Shown in pieces: positions 16,265 to 24,140 of a stretch of 58,439 nt of DNA; the stretch's first letter is position 1; each line of letters begins with the position of its first letter. The stretch comes from an uncultured Pseudoflavonifractor sp. (GTDB lineage: Bacteria; Bacillota; Clostridia; Oscillospirales; Oscillospiraceae). Below the pieces are notes generated by a model. The model worked only from the letters and a program-made list of their open reading frames with translations, was not told the origin of the DNA and searched no databases. Both the position numbers and the translations under genes were made by a program. The stretch lies in assembly GCA_904419835.1 (NCBI GenBank), contig CAJFTA010000015.1, positions 1-58,439 of the forward strand. Direction: 5' to 3'.

Positions 16265-16292
16265 TTGACTTCTTCAGAAAGACATGTATACT
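16265..16292 (+). promoter_or_regulatory. Promoter of the YczE-like gene
   Basis: TTGACT (16265-16270), 16 bases, TATACT (16287-16292) in an AT-rich gap about 100 bases before the gene. Confidence 0.65.
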
Positions 16293-16389
16293 TAATACAA
16301 GGACAGATGAGAGAAAAGAAATATAAAACCTCTGTTTCCCACCCGGCGGGGCTCTGGCCTGTAAATCTGATGAAGGAGAGGCGTTGAAC

Positions 16390-17199
16390 ATGGGAAGTTA
16401 TGTGATGGCGGAGGCCGCCGAGGTCTGCGCTCTGCCCCAGGCGGAGGCTGAGGCTCTTGCTCAGACCGGCGCGAAGCGGAGTTCCAACCTCCTCACCGGC
16501 GCCATGGCCCGGAGGGTGGGCATCTACCTGCTGGGCGTGCTGATTCTGGCCGTGGGCAATACCCTGAGCACCCGGGCCCAGCTGGGTGTGTCCCCCATCA
16601 TCTCCCCCGCCTACGCCATCTCGGAGATCTGGCACATTGACTTCGGTGTGGCCACCATGGGGGTGTACATGGTCTTTATGGCCGTGCAGTTTATCCTCCA
16701 GGGCAGACGCACCCGCAAGCTGGACCTGCTGGAGATTCCCTTCTCCCTAATGTTCAGCTTTCTGCTCAACCTGTTCACCGCCGGCTTTGACCGCCTGGCG
16801 GTCCCCCTGGGGCTGGATACCCCCGCTCTGTGGCAGAAAATCCTGCTGCTGGCCGGCTCCGTGGTCTTTACCGGCGTGGGCGCGGCCATGATTGTGGCCA
16901 TGGACCTGGTGACCAGTCCCCCCGACGGCATGGCCCGGGCAGCGGGCATGGCCATGGGCAAGGGCCTGGGGCTGGGCAAGAACACGGTGGATGTGGCCTG
17001 CGTCATCGTGTCGGTATCCCTGTGCCTCCTGGCCGCCGGGCACGTGGTGGGCATCGGCGTGGGCACCCTGGCGGCCATGGTGGCCATTGGCCGGTGCGTG
17101 GCCGTGTTCAACCGGCTGGCCCTGGAGCCCATGCGGAAGGCAGCGGGGCTGTGGCCTGCCTGCCCTGCCGGGGCCGAGTGCAGTCTGAACCATAAATAA
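16390..17199 (+). CDS. YczE/YitT-like integral membrane protein
   Basis: A 269-residue protein with a hydrophilic N-terminal segment of about 35 residues and then about six membrane helices, as in the DUF6198/YczE group. The motifs GNTLSTRAQLGVSPI and LVTSPPDGMARA (two related G/S-P loops) are typical. Function is unknown. A second member of the same broad group lies at 27434-28093. Start choice is between TTG 16384 and ATG 16390; both are near the AAGGAG at 16373, and ATG is preferred. Confidence 0.8.
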   Translation: MGSYVMAEAAEVCALPQAEAEALAQTGAKRSSNLLTGAMARRVGIYLLGVLILAVGNTLSTRAQLGVSPIISPAYAISEIWHIDFGVATMGVYMVFMAVQFILQGRRTRKLDLLEIPFSLMFSFLLNLFTAGFDRLAVPLGLDTPALWQKILLLAGSVVFTGVGAAMIVAMDLVTSPPDGMARAAGMAMGKGLGLGKNTVDVACVIVSVSLCLLAAGHVVGIGVGTLAAMVAIGRCVAVFNRLALEPMRKAAGLWPACPAGAECSLNHK

Positions 17200-17208
17200 C
17201 AACAAAAC

Positions 17209-17240
17209 AATCCCGCGAGAGCGCTGCTCTCGCGGGATTG
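17209..17240 (+). terminator. Bidirectional terminator, left duplicate (element B)
   Basis: A 32-base hairpin, AATCCCGCGAGAGC..GCTCTCGCGGGATT, ten bases after the YczE-like gene. It is identical, including the asymmetric loop, to 17449-17480. Confidence 0.85.
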
Positions 17241-17241
17241 T

Positions 17242-17448
17242 CAGCGTGTCGAAAAACCTCCCAGAAGGGGAAGCCTCGCAGAGTTCCGTCATCCGCAGAT
17301 GACGGAATCAAATGAAAATCCGTCATTTTCGGGGACATAAAATGACACTTCGCATGAGATTTTTGCCGACAATTTCATCAGAAATCGAGGCAAAAATTTC
17401 ATGAAGCTCCTTCGAACAAGTGGCGGAAGCCACTTGTTCGACAGCCTG
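17242..17448 (+). repeat. Intergenic hairpin element, copy B
   Basis: About 207 bases from CAGCGTGTCGAAAAACC to TTGTTCGACAGCCTG. It has the same hairpin series as A and C: a TTCCGTCATC/GATGACGGAA stem, a GTCATTTT/AAAATGAC stem shortened here, an A/T-rich stem, and a right-end stem GAACAAGTGGC/GCCACTTGTTC. That last stem differs from A (GGGAAAGTGGC/GCCACTTTCCC) and C (GAAAAAGTGGC/GCCACTTTTTC) by paired changes. It is inserted between two perfect direct copies of one terminator hairpin. Confidence 0.85.
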
Positions 17449-17480
17449 AATCCCGCGAGAGCGCTGCTCTCGCGGGATTG
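17449..17480 (-). terminator. Bidirectional terminator, right duplicate (element B)
   Basis: Identical 32-base copy of 17209-17240, seven bases after the stop of the minus-strand ABC ATPase gene, for which it serves as terminator. Confidence 0.85.
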
Positions 17481-17487
17481 TTTGCGT

Positions 17488-18210
17488 TTACAGAACCTTG
17501 GACAGGAAGTCGATGGTGCGCTGCTCCCTGGGGTTGGCGAAGAAGGCGTGGGGTTCGTTCTGCTCCAGAATATGGCCGCCGTCCATGAACAGCACCCGGC
17601 TGCCCACCTCCCGGGCAAAGCCCATCTCGTGGGTGACCACTACCATGGTCATCCCCTCGTCGGCCAGCTCCTTCATTACGTCCAGCACCTCGCCCACCAT
17701 CTCGGGGTCCAGGGCGGAGGTGGGCTCGTCAAAGAGCATCACCTTGGGCTTCATGGCCAGGGCCCGCACAATGGCGATGCGCTGCTTCTGGCCGCCGGAG
17801 AGCTGGCTGGGGTAGGACTCGGCCCGGTCCTTCAGGCCAACCCGGTCCAGCAGCCTTATGGCGGTCTCGTCCGCCTCCTCCTGGCTCATCAGCTTGGTCT
17901 GCACGGGGGCCAGGGTGATGTTCTTCCGGATGGTCATGTTTGGGAAGAGGTTGAAGTGCTGGAACACCATGCCCATCTGCCGACGCACGGTGTTGATGTC
18001 GGTCTTGGGGTCGTTGATCACCGTGCCCTCAAAGGTGATGGTGCCCTTGGTGGGGGTCTCCAGCAGGTTCATGCACCGCAGGAAGGTGGACTTGCCCGAA
18101 CCGGAGGGGCCGATGATGACCACCTTTTCCCCCTGCTCAATGTGCTCGGAGATATCGTCCAGCACCAGATGGCTGCCAAAGGACTTGCTCAGATGTTCAA
18201 CGTCGATCAC
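17488..18210 (-). CDS. Amino acid ABC transporter, ATP-binding subunit
   Basis: A 240-residue GlnQ-type ATPase with Walker A GPSGSGKS, Q-loop, signature LSGGQKQR and Walker B VMLFDEPTSALDPE. It powers uptake of a polar amino acid through the adjacent permease. The GTG start at 18210 gives the family's normal length, has GGAAAGGAGG upstream and overlaps the permease end by 14 bases. An ATG much further upstream would add 33 unrelated residues and is rejected. Confidence 0.94.
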   Translation of the reverse strand: MIDVEHLSKSFGSHLVLDDISEHIEQGEKVVIIGPSGSGKSTFLRCMNLLETPTKGTITFEGTVINDPKTDINTVRRQMGMVFQHFNLFPNMTIRKNITLAPVQTKLMSQEEADETAIRLLDRVGLKDRAESYPSQLSGGQKQRIAIVRALAMKPKVMLFDEPTSALDPEMVGEVLDVMKELADEGMTMVVVTHEMGFAREVGSRVLFMDGGHILEQNEPHAFFANPREQRTIDFLSKVL

Positions 18211-18883
18211 TGGTGCGCAGCCTCCTTTCCATGCGGGCAAAGATGATGGACAGCACCTTGGTGATGCAGAAATAGGCCACGGCGATGATGAGCAGCGGGC
18301 CAAAGGCATCGTAGGTCTTGCTCTGGATGGCGGAGTAGACCTTGGTCAGGTCGGTGAGGGCGATGTAGCCCACCACGGCGGTCTCCTTCACCAGCACGAT
18401 AAACTCGCTGGTGTAGGTGGGCAGGCAGTTCTTAATGGCCTGGGGGAAGATGATGTGCCACATGGTCTGGGTCTTGGTGAGGCCCAGGGAGCGGCCGGCC
18501 TCCATCTGCCCCGGGTCAACCGCGTTGATGCCGGAGCGGTAGATCTCCGCCATATAGGCCGAGGAGTTGAGACCAAAGGCCACAATGGCCACCACCATCT
18601 TGTTGTCGGTGACGTTGAGGAGCACCACATTGTACATAATCAGCAGCTGTACCACGACGGGGATGCCCCGGATGATATCGATGTAAGCCTGGGCGGGCCA
18701 GCGCAGGATCTTATATTTGGACAGCTTCATCAGGCACAGCACCATGCCCAGCACGGTGCTGATGCAGATGGCCCCCAGGGTGATGGACACCGTCACCCCC
18801 AGGCCGTCCAGGTACAGCCGCCACCGGTCCTGGTAGAGGAAGGCCTGATAGAGCTTGTCCAGCAAGTCGAGGATCATTTCCAC
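18197..18883 (-). CDS. Amino acid ABC transporter, permease subunit
   Basis: A 228-residue HisM/GlnP-type permease with about five membrane helices and the EAA-loop sequence EAGRSLGLTKTQTMWHIIFPQAIKN. GTG start with AAGGAGG 11 bases upstream. It lies between the binding-protein gene and the ATPase gene, a complete single-permease importer. Confidence 0.93.
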   Translation of the reverse strand: MEMILDLLDKLYQAFLYQDRWRLYLDGLGVTVSITLGAICISTVLGMVLCLMKLSKYKILRWPAQAYIDIIRGIPVVVQLLIMYNVVLLNVTDNKMVVAIVAFGLNSSAYMAEIYRSGINAVDPGQMEAGRSLGLTKTQTMWHIIFPQAIKNCLPTYTSEFIVLVKETAVVGYIALTDLTKVYSAIQSKTYDAFGPLLIIAVAYFCITKVLSIIFARMERRLRTSDRR

Positions 18884-18930
18884 GGCGATCCCTGCCTCCT
18901 TGTTGTAAATTGGTCATAGGGCACAGGAGA

Positions 18931-18961
18931 GCCTGCTCCGCACAGAGGGCGGCGCAGGCTT
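18931..18961 (-). terminator. Intra-operon hairpin between binding protein and permease genes
   Basis: AGCCTGC-CCGC pairs with GCGG-GCAGGCT around a 6-base loop. A processing or partial-termination hairpin in this position commonly keeps binding-protein mRNA in excess over the membrane subunits. Confidence 0.55.
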
Positions 18962-18994
18962 CCTGGTATGGCGCTTGGATTGTGGGCGCGGGGC

Positions 18995-19882
18995 TCAGGC
19001 CTGGGGCTTGGCCACCACGATGGACTGCACGGCCTCATAGTAGCCGTCGGTGAAGTTGGCGTTCTTCTCCCGCTCTTCGTCCCGGGTCAGGCCGGCGGCG
19101 ATGAAGTCAATCCGGCCGGACTGGAGGGCGGGGATAAGGGCGTCGAAGTCCATATTCTCGATCTGCAGGTCGTAGCCCATGGTTGCGCAGAGATAGGTGG
19201 CGTAGTCGATGTCGAAGCCCACCGGGTTGCCCGCGTCGTCCAGGTACTCAAAGGGCTCGAACTCGCAGTTGGTGCCCATCACCAGGGTGCCCTTGGACTC
19301 GTAGGCAGGCAGCTCGGGGAGCTGGGCGTCCTCATTCTTGGAGATATTCTTGTCCACAATGGCATCGAAGGTACCGTTCTCATTCAGAGTCGCCATGGCG
19401 GCGTTGAACTCCTCGGCCAGGGCGGCGCCCTCGTCGTTCTTCTGGGTGGCGATGGCGTAGGTCTCGCTCTCCTCGCTGGCGGGGAAGGGCAGCAGCATCA
19501 GCGCGTCGGGGTTGGCGTCCACCAGGGACTGGGCGGGGTTGGTGTCCACGATCACGCAGTCCACCCGGCCGTTCATGAGTTCCATGCCGCACTGGGCCAC
19601 GGCCTTGAAAGCGCTGACCTCAGCGCCCTCGATGGCAGAGGCCACGTCGTTGCCGGTGGTGCCCTCCTGAACGGCGATCTTGGCGCCCTTCAGGTCATCC
19701 ACAGAGGTCCAGGCGGCGGGGCCGGTGACCTCGGCGGTCTGGCTCTCGCTGGGAGTGGTGCTGTTGGAGGGAGCGGGGGTGCCGGTGTCGCCGCCGGTGG
19801 TATCGCTGCCGCAGCCGGAGAGCAGGGAAAGGCTCATGCCGGCGGCAAGTGCAAGTGCGAGAATCTTCTTCCAAGTCTTCAT
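18995..19882 (-). CDS. Amino acid ABC transporter, substrate-binding lipoprotein
   Basis: A 295-residue family-3 solute-binding protein. The lipoprotein signal (MKTWKKILALALAAG, then LLSGC) is followed by a Thr/Ser/Pro-rich linker and two lobes containing AWTSVDDLKGAKIAVQEGTTG and the hinge segment PVGFDIDYATYL. Ligand is probably a polar or basic amino acid or cystine. Start 19882 has AAGGAG at a spacing of 9; the ATG two codons earlier is too close to it. First gene of the operon, behind a near-consensus promoter and an ArgR-like box. Confidence 0.93.
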   Translation of the reverse strand: MKTWKKILALALAAGMSLSLLSGCGSDTTGGDTGTPAPSNSTTPSESQTAEVTGPAAWTSVDDLKGAKIAVQEGTTGNDVASAIEGAEVSAFKAVAQCGMELMNGRVDCVIVDTNPAQSLVDANPDALMLLPFPASEESETYAIATQKNDEGAALAEEFNAAMATLNENGTFDAIVDKNISKNEDAQLPELPAYESKGTLVMGTNCEFEPFEYLDDAGNPVGFDIDYATYLCATMGYDLQIENMDFDALIPALQSGRIDFIAAGLTRDEEREKNANFTDGYYEAVQSIVVAKPQA

Positions 19883-19925
19883 ATTCATTCTCTCCTTCAT
19901 CCTTTTGGGTTTTTTGATTGAGTGG

Positions 19926-19954
19926 ATTATACACCTCATGCAGGAATAATGCAA
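19926..19954 (-). promoter_or_regulatory. Promoter of the amino acid ABC operon
   Basis: On the minus strand TTGCAT (19949-19954), 17 bases, TATAAT (19926-19931), about 45 bases before the start codon. Confidence 0.8.
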
Positions 19955-19993
19955 GGGTTTTTTGAATTTTTGTGGTGTGCATTCAAATGAAGG

Positions 19994-20007
19994 TGAATGA
20001 ATATTCA
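19994..20007. promoter_or_regulatory. ArgR-type operator candidate
   Basis: TGAATGAATATTCA has the two TGAAT/ATTCA half-sites spaced by four bases exactly as in ARG boxes. Adjacent partial half-sites (ATTCA at 19981-19985, TGAA at 19988-19991) suggest a second weaker box. It lies about 40 bases upstream of the -35 element of the amino acid transporter. Confidence 0.45.
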
Positions 20008-20062
20008 ATTTAAGTCAATTTGTCCATACGGGGGACTGGAGCTGGAGACGGAGGCGGGAAAA

Positions 20063-20093
20063 AGACCGGCGCCGCTGCTGCGGCGCCGGTCTT
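20063..20093 (-). terminator. Terminator of the GNAT gene
   Basis: AAGACCGGCGCCGC pairs with GCGGCGCCGGTCTT around TGCT-like loop bases; on the minus strand it is followed by a T run, just after the GNAT stop codon. Confidence 0.8.
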
Positions 20094-20101
20094 GGTTTCA
20101 T

Positions 20102-20980
20102 TTAATCGAAGCCCAGGCCGAAATAGCCCGACCGCTCCTCGCCCCAGGCCTGGCGCAGGTCCTCCCGCAGCCACTTGACCATGGCAAAGGGCTGAATATA
20201 GCTGCCGGGCAGGCCGTCCCACAGGGCGGGCGTGCGGACAAAATACCGGTCGGCCGGAAGCTTCTCTTTTATTAAGGATACGGCCCCCTCCAGCAGGGCG
20301 GGGGAGATCAGCAGCTCCTTGATGGCCAGGCTCCTGTCGCCGGTGTACTCAGCGGCGGCGCAGCCCTCCCTATCTTCCATCACAATCCGGTAGAGCCCGG
20401 CGCCGCTCAGGCGGGAGGCGCCCTCCTGAAAGGCCAGCAGCTTCTCGCCGTACCGGGCGTGGAATGTGCCGGAGAGCAGGCGCTCCCGCAGCGCGCCGTA
20501 GGCGGCGGCGTCCACCGCCTCCAGGCTGCTCTTGGCCGGAAGGGGCGGCGCCATGCGCTCCAGCAGCTCCGCCCGCCGGTTGGAGAAGCACTCGGTGAAG
20601 CCCACGGTCTCAAAGAACTTGAACAGCCCGGCCTCGGCGGGCACTACGGTGATGCAGTCCACACCCCGCTCCCGCAGGTACATCTCCGCGTACTGGAGCA
20701 GGGCGCGGCCGTACCCCTGCTTGCGGGCGCTGGGATCGGTGGCCAGCGCGTACACATAGGAGGAGGTCAGCTTTCCCCCGCCGGGCAGCGCCACCTCAAG
20801 GGGCAGCAGGGCCAGCATGCTGCACAGAACGCCGTCCTCGGACAAGATCAGCACATCCTCCGGCCTGGCGCAGGTGCTGTAAAAAAGCTCGATATACGCC
20901 TCGTCGTCGCCAAACGCCGCCTTCCAAAGGCCCTTCTGCGCCTCCAGCTCCTCCGCTTTGGAGGGACGGATTTCTACCAT
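20102..20980 (-). CDS. GNAT family N-acetyltransferase (Eis-like two-domain length)
   Basis: A 292-residue protein with a GNAT domain in the first half; the acetyl-CoA loop is seen in ALATDPSARKQGYGRALL. The remaining half is a less conserved domain, as in two-domain GNAT/Eis-like proteins. Substrate unknown. The start at 20980 leaves about 10 bases to AAGGA; the ATG at 20992 abuts that site and is rejected. It is followed upstream by another acyltransferase-like gene in the same direction. Confidence 0.82.
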   Translation of the reverse strand: MVEIRPSKAEELEAQKGLWKAAFGDDEAYIELFYSTCARPEDVLILSEDGVLCSMLALLPLEVALPGGGKLTSSYVYALATDPSARKQGYGRALLQYAEMYLRERGVDCITVVPAEAGLFKFFETVGFTECFSNRRAELLERMAPPLPAKSSLEAVDAAAYGALRERLLSGTFHARYGEKLLAFQEGASRLSGAGLYRIVMEDREGCAAAEYTGDRSLAIKELLISPALLEGAVSLIKEKLPADRYFVRTPALWDGLPGSYIQPFAMVKWLREDLRQAWGEERSGYFGLGFD

Positions 20981-21038
20981 AGTATCACCCATCCTTCTGA
21001 TTGAATATACGCCGGTTTCCGGCGGCCCGTGTCGCCCG

Positions 21039-21953
21039 TTATGACTGCCAGACTGCGCTGTACTTTTCCACCATCAAGTCGGGATAGTAGGACGCCTTGG
21101 CCTTCCGCAGGCCCTCCACCCCCATGTCGTCCTCCCGGTTCAGATAGCGGACCTCGGGGTGGCGCTCCCGCACCCAGCGGGCAAACTCCCGGTTGATCAT
21201 GGCGTAGGCGCCCTGCAGCTCCCCGTAGGCCTTTTCAAAGTGGACGTCGAAGGTGTCGGAGGAGAGCATGTCGCCCATGGTAAAGGCCACCACCTCGCCG
21301 TACACCCGGATGAGTCCGCCCTCCAGGCCCAGCGCGTGGTAATGCTCAATGGCCAGGCGGAGGGCCCGGCCCTCGTCCCCCAGGTCCCGCTCCTCGGCGG
21401 CGCCCTCCCGGATCATGCTCCGCCGGTACCACTCCTTATCCATCTCCAGGCACTCGGCCAGGCTGTCGGGGGTAATGGGCTCGTAGACCCAGGTGGGGTT
21501 GTTCTCCAGAAAGCGGTTGATGTGGTTGCGCTTTCCGTGGAGCTTTTTGCCGCCCAGGTCGGCCAGACGGTCGATCTCATAGAGGTAGTCCCAGCCGTCC
21601 CGGTCGGGCGCAAACCGGAACCGGCCGGGGAACAGGGCCTCCAGCGCCTGGGTCTGCTCCCGGGTGAGGCATACCAGCCGCAGCGGCTGGCCCCGCTCCT
21701 CCGCGTCAGTCCGGAGGGCGGAGATAACCGCCTTCCAGTCGCCGCTGCCGGCGGGGTAGAGGTAGCTGCAGCCCAGCCCGCCGCACAGGTGTACCACCAG
21801 AAAATCCTCCAGCCTTGCCACCTGATGGCGGTAGGCGTCCTTCCACGCGAAGAGGTTGGTAAAATTATACTCACAGCCCCGATAGTCGGAACGGCGGAGC
21901 AGCTGGTCTATCCACGCCTTGTCCGCCAACTGGGGCATTCGGAATTCTATCAT
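21039..21953 (-). CDS. DUF2156 (phosphatidylglycerol lysyltransferase C-domain-like) protein
   Basis: A 304-residue soluble protein of the DUF2156/LPG-synthase C family, a tandem GNAT-like fold. Recognisable blocks are CEYNFTNLFAW, KKLHGKRNHINRFLE and the C-terminal LNREDDMGVEGLRKAKASYYPDLMVEKY. Relatives transfer amino acids to lipids or act in peptide-bond formation from tRNA; this soluble form has no known substrate. Start is uncertain among three ATGs (21953, 21962, 21977). Confidence 0.8.
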   Translation of the reverse strand: MIEFRMPQLADKAWIDQLLRRSDYRGCEYNFTNLFAWKDAYRHQVARLEDFLVVHLCGGLGCSYLYPAGSGDWKAVISALRTDAEERGQPLRLVCLTREQTQALEALFPGRFRFAPDRDGWDYLYEIDRLADLGGKKLHGKRNHINRFLENNPTWVYEPITPDSLAECLEMDKEWYRRSMIREGAAEERDLGDEGRALRLAIEHYHALGLEGGLIRVYGEVVAFTMGDMLSSDTFDVHFEKAYGELQGAYAMINREFARWVRERHPEVRYLNREDDMGVEGLRKAKASYYPDLMVEKYSAVWQS

Positions 21954-22168
21954 AGAATGCATGCGCTCCAATGTCAAAGAGTATACGCCCGCGTTTCCCG
22001 CAGACGTTCTTATCTATTCTACCACATATCCTAGTGAGAAACAATGAATTTATTCCCGAATGTGGATCTTTTTTCCGCCGGATCCGTGGTAATAAGAAAA
22101 TAAAATTGTGAACTTTTTGACGCGATAGACATGGAAATCAGGAGAGAATGTGAAGAAAATAACTCTGC

Positions 22169-22197
22169 TTCACAGACGGAGAAAAGTATGCTATGAT
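22169..22197 (+). promoter_or_regulatory. Promoter of the first HPr-like gene
   Basis: TTCACA (22169-22174), 17 bases, TATGAT (22192-22197), ending about 20 bases before the start codon. Confidence 0.5.
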
Positions 22198-22218
22198 AAA
22201 ACAAAGGAGGGAACGCAT

Positions 22219-22461
22219 ATGACCGTTGTCCGAAAGTTCCGCAGTGCGGAAGAGATCCGGCGCCTGCGCCGGATGGCATGTTCCGTCCCCGAGGAGGTGA
22301 TGCTCCGGGAGGTGGAAGGGGATGTCCTGGCCGACGCCAAGTCCCTCATCGGTCTCTTTGCCCTGGACTACTCCCGTCCCGTGTGCATTATCACCGAATC
22401 CCAGGAGCTGCTCTCCCAGCTGGATTATCTGGACGAGGAGGCACAGTGCGCATCTTTTTAA
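22219..22461 (+). CDS. Small HPr-like protein 1
   Basis: Eighty residues, about HPr size. The central segment DVLADAKSLIGLFALDYSRPVCIITE resembles the second half of HPr phosphocarrier proteins (DAKSIMGLMSL). The active-site His region of true HPr is not seen, so it is unlikely to be a sugar-PTS phosphocarrier. AAAGGAGG is 8 bases before ATG 22219; the frame upstream is a shadow. A paralogue follows at 22679. Confidence 0.7.
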   Translation: MTVVRKFRSAEEIRRLRRMACSVPEEVMLREVEGDVLADAKSLIGLFALDYSRPVCIITESQELLSQLDYLDEEAQCASF

Positions 22462-22621
22462 TTTAAGGACAGGCTAAAGATAGCTGTTTGAGCAAAGTAT
22501 CTGGATGTTGTTTAAAATTATTTCAAAAAACTAAGGTAAGACATTTTTTAACTAAAAAATAGGCAGATAATAATCCATAATATTTTACTTAATGGGTAAT
22601 GAAGATTGTGGAAAGCGACTA

Positions 22622-22651
22622 TTGATTCAAATAAGCCTCCGATGATATACT
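22622..22651 (+). promoter_or_regulatory. Promoter of the second HPr-like gene
   Basis: TTGATT (22622-22627), 18 bases, TATACT (22646-22651). The 217-base gap before it is strongly AT-rich and otherwise featureless. Confidence 0.6.
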
Positions 22652-22678
22652 GGGGATGCCTAAAGGAGGTGACCTTAA

Positions 22679-22924
22679 ATGGTGTTTGAAGCAAAGTTCG
22701 ATTCCTTCAACGAGATTGCCGAGGTGCAGAAGCTGGCCCAGGCAGTGGAAGAGCCGGTGTTTTTTGAGTCCGGGGACGGTTCCGTGCGCATTGACGCCGG
22801 GTCCTTTATCGGTCTGTTTGTGCTGGACTTCTCCAAGCCGGTCAAGGTCGTCACCGACTCTGTGTATGTGATTCGCCGCCTGGAGCTGGCGAGCAGAGCG
22901 AAACTGGCGGCCCGGAAGGCATAA
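22679..22924 (+). CDS. Small HPr-like protein 2
   Basis: Eighty-one residues, with SVRIDAGSFIGLFVLDFSKPVKVVTDS matching the same HPr-like block as its neighbour. It ends in a basic helix (LASRAKLAARKA). No phosphorylatable His in the expected place. AAAGGAGGTG lies 7 bases before the ATG, and it has its own promoter, so it is probably well expressed. Role unknown. Confidence 0.7.
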   Translation: MVFEAKFDSFNEIAEVQKLAQAVEEPVFFESGDGSVRIDAGSFIGLFVLDFSKPVKVVTDSVYVIRRLELASRAKLAARKA

Positions 22925-22950
22925 GCGCCTTCCCGCAATAAAAACTGAGG

Positions 22951-22985
22951 TGCGGCGTACTGCGCAGAGCGGTGCGCCGCTTTTT
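22951..22985 (+). terminator. Terminator after the second HPr-like gene
   Basis: GCGGCG and CGCCGC (with further weaker pairs) close a hairpin followed by TTTTT. Confidence 0.65.
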
Positions 22986-22993
22986 ATATGCAC

Positions 22994-23024
22994 AGGAGCC
23001 TCCGGCTGATAGCCGGAGGCTCCT
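22994..23024 (+). terminator. Terminator hairpin, left duplicate (element C)
   Basis: AGGAGCCTCCGGCT pairs with AGCCGGAGGCTCCT around GAT, 31 bases in all. Identical in sequence and orientation to 23240-23270. Confidence 0.85.
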
Positions 23025-23239
23025 CAGTCTGTCGAAAAAGTGGCTTCCGCCACTTTTTCGAAGGAGCTTCATGAAATTTTCGCCTCGATTTCTGATGAAA
23101 TTGTCGGCAAAAATTTCACGAGAAGTGTCATTTTCGAGGCGCATGTCCCCGAAAATGACGGGTTTTCATTTGATTCCGTCATCTGCGGATGACGGAACTC
23201 TGCGAGGCTTCCTCTTCTGGGAGGTTTTTCGACACGCTG
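23025..23239 (-). repeat. Intergenic hairpin element, copy C
   Basis: A 215-base copy in the opposite orientation to A and B; read on the minus strand it runs from CAGCGTGTCGAAAAACC to TTTTTCGACAGACTG. Stems are intact: GTCATTTTCG/CGAAAATGAC, GAAATTTTTGCC/GGCGAAAATTTC, and GAAAAAGTGGC/GCCACTTTTTC. Compared with A these stems differ by paired substitutions. It lies between two perfect 31-base copies of one terminator hairpin. Confidence 0.85.
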
Positions 23240-23270
23240 AGGAGCCTCCGGCTGATAGCCGGAGGCTCCT
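23240..23270 (-). terminator. Terminator hairpin, right duplicate (element C)
   Basis: Identical 31-base copy of 22994-23024, four bases after the stop of the minus-strand DegV gene. Confidence 0.85.
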
Positions 23271-23274
23271 TGAT

Positions 23275-24117
23275 TTACTGGGCGCGGAAATAGACGATCC
23301 CCGTGGCGCCCGGGCCTGCATGTGTGCCCACGACGCTGCCGATGTCGCTGGCATAGACGGTGGCGGCCCCGATCATATCGGCAAAGAAGGCCTGGCACTC
23401 GGCCATGGCCTCGGGAGCGTTGGAGTGGCCGAAGGCCACGGGCAGGGACAGGTCGGGTGCCTCCTTCTCCATCCGCTTGGCAATCCACTGGAAGGCGGCC
23501 TTCCGGCCCCGGGCCTTGCCGATGCCCTCCACCAGGCCGTTTTCAATGGTGATAATGGGAGAGATATTCAGCAGCGCGCCCACCACGGCGGAGGCGGTGG
23601 AGATGCGCCCGCCCATCTTCAGGTATTTCAGTGTGTCCACCACGGCCAGCAGCCGCAGGCGGCCCGCCAGTTCCTCCAGCCGGGCGGCCAGCTCCCCGGC
23701 GGAGAGCCCCTGATCCCGCAGGGAGGCGGCCACCTCCACCAGCAGGCCAAGGGCAAAGGTCACGGTGCGGGAGTCCACAACATGGATGCGGTCCTCGCCG
23801 TCCACCATGTCCCGGGCGATGAGGGCGCTCTGGCAGGTCCCCGACATGGCGCCGGAGATGAAGATGCCTACAATCTCATCCCCCTGGTCCAGGTACTTCC
23901 GAAACAGGTCGGCAAAGACTTCAGGGTTGATCTGGGAGGTGGTGGGCAGGGTCTCCGCCTTGGAGAGACGGTCGTAGAACTCCGCGTTGGTGATGTCCAC
24001 GCCATCCCGGAAGACCTCCTCCCCAAAGTGAACCGAGAGGGGGATGACATCCACGCCCAGAGCTTCCCGGCGCGCGGGAGAGAGGTCGCTGGTGCTGTCG
24101 GTAACAATACGGATCAT
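23275..24117 (-). CDS. DegV family fatty-acid-binding protein (FakB-like)
   Basis: A 280-residue DegV-fold protein: MIRIVTDSTSDLS at the N-terminus, TSQINPEVF, the ISGAMSGTCQSA loop and LKYLKMGGRIS are the family's lipid-binding signatures. DegV/FakB proteins present fatty acids to the DAK2 kinase FakA, one of which is encoded at 13266-14918. GGAGG lies 8 bases before the ATG. It sits 23 bases after a MarR-type regulator gene and is presumably co-transcribed with it. Confidence 0.92.
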   Translation of the reverse strand: MIRIVTDSTSDLSPARREALGVDVIPLSVHFGEEVFRDGVDITNAEFYDRLSKAETLPTTSQINPEVFADLFRKYLDQGDEIVGIFISGAMSGTCQSALIARDMVDGEDRIHVVDSRTVTFALGLLVEVAASLRDQGLSAGELAARLEELAGRLRLLAVVDTLKYLKMGGRISTASAVVGALLNISPIITIENGLVEGIGKARGRKAAFQWIAKRMEKEAPDLSLPVAFGHSNAPEAMAECQAFFADMIGAATVYASDIGSVVGTHAGPGATGIVYFRAQ

Positions 24118-24140
24118 TTTACATACCTCCTGCTGTTGTC

